Part shown: one piece after another, positions 63,895 to 64,000 of the stretch
Position numbering within the stretch: the first letter of the stretch is position 1
How the letters are laid out: the number at the start of each line of letters is the position of its first letter
Assembly: GCA_945900755.1 (NCBI GenBank)
Contig: CAMDKS010000002.1
Span: 1-64,000, forward strand
Direction: 5' to 3'
Source of the DNA: Bdellovibrio sp. ZAP7
GTDB lineage: Bacteria; Bdellovibrionota_B; Oligoflexia; Oligoflexales; RGVZ01
DNA: 64,000 nucleotides
Translations under genes and position numbers: made by a program
The notes under the pieces: generated by a model
Database searches by the model: none
The model's input: the letters and a program-made list of their open reading frames with translations, nothing else
What the model was told of the DNA's origin: nothing

Positions 63895-64000
63895 GAAATT
63901 CCCTCACTGGAATCAATTCGACGCGACCATGTCGTTCCTGCCGCATGCCAGTGTAAACGAGAATAGACCTAGAGACGACAGTCTGTTTTGGGTCCTTATT

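Overview
The window looks like chromosomal DNA of a flagellated Gram-negative bacterium. It has heptose/LPS precursor genes (gmhA, hldE, ugd), SecB, many lipobox proteins, outer-membrane barrel candidates and a flagellar/chemotaxis block. My best guess is a member of the Bdellovibrionota. The pointers are the short flagellin, an FHA-GGDEF diguanylate cyclase laid out like Bdellovibrio DgcB, a GldA/F/G-like ABC system with a DUF4340 partner, and many small secreted proteins of unknown function. This placement is inferred from gene content; there is no rRNA marker. I found no tRNA, rRNA, CRISPR array or intact insertion sequence.

Layout. 1-6.2 kb: a Cys-rich secreted repeat protein, trmJ-like and metG genes overlapping by 4 nt, a FecR-like protein and a hotdog thioesterase. 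6.3-9.5 kb: a DUF4258/YgiT-type toxin-antitoxin pair, the 3' end of a broken ATPase/regulator gene, and three exported proteins including a matrixin-like protease. 9.7-14.9 kb: a 5'-nucleotidase-family lipoprotein, acs, and a thyA-folA operon. 15-19.7 kb: the most accessory stretch, with a lipoprotein, decayed lipoprotein fragments, an AAA ATPase with a nuclease-like C-terminus whose promoter is straddled by two inverted repeats, and a lone prepilin-like protein. 19.8-31.6 kb: a YebC-family gene and recJ in opposite orientation, two overlapping CHASE2 sensor kinase-like genes, a fatty-acid beta-oxidation pair (HAD-ECH fusion and thiolase) and a solute-binding protein. 31.7-37.5 kb: a ureohydrolase, a membrane metallopeptidase-like operon and an FHA-GGDEF cyclase. 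37.8-46.6 kb: ugd, gmhA, secB, eno, pepA, gph, glk and hldE. 46.7-57.8 kb: two lipoproteins, a STAS-cheA-cheW operon, flgE, fliD-fliS, a GNAT acetyltransferase and flagellin. 58-64 kb: a four-gene ABC/Gld-like operon, a lipoprotein and a tiny ORF.

The most interesting point is the pair of CHASE2 kinase genes at 22.3-26.3 kb. The first has an intact ATP-binding domain, but its H-box histidine position reads Gln. The second keeps the H-box histidine but has lost the N and G boxes of the ATPase domain. They overlap by ATGA, which suggests one kinase activity split between two partner receptors. Next are the ATPase-nuclease with two identical-geometry palindromes over its promoter, and a CheA with no P2 domain whose 300-residue N-terminal extension carries repeated DDEAMRMLAEMD peptides and perfect 24-bp DNA repeats.

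Start codons were moved downstream of the longest reading frame where a Shine-Dalgarno sequence, a promoter or a leader peptide decided it; the entries say so.
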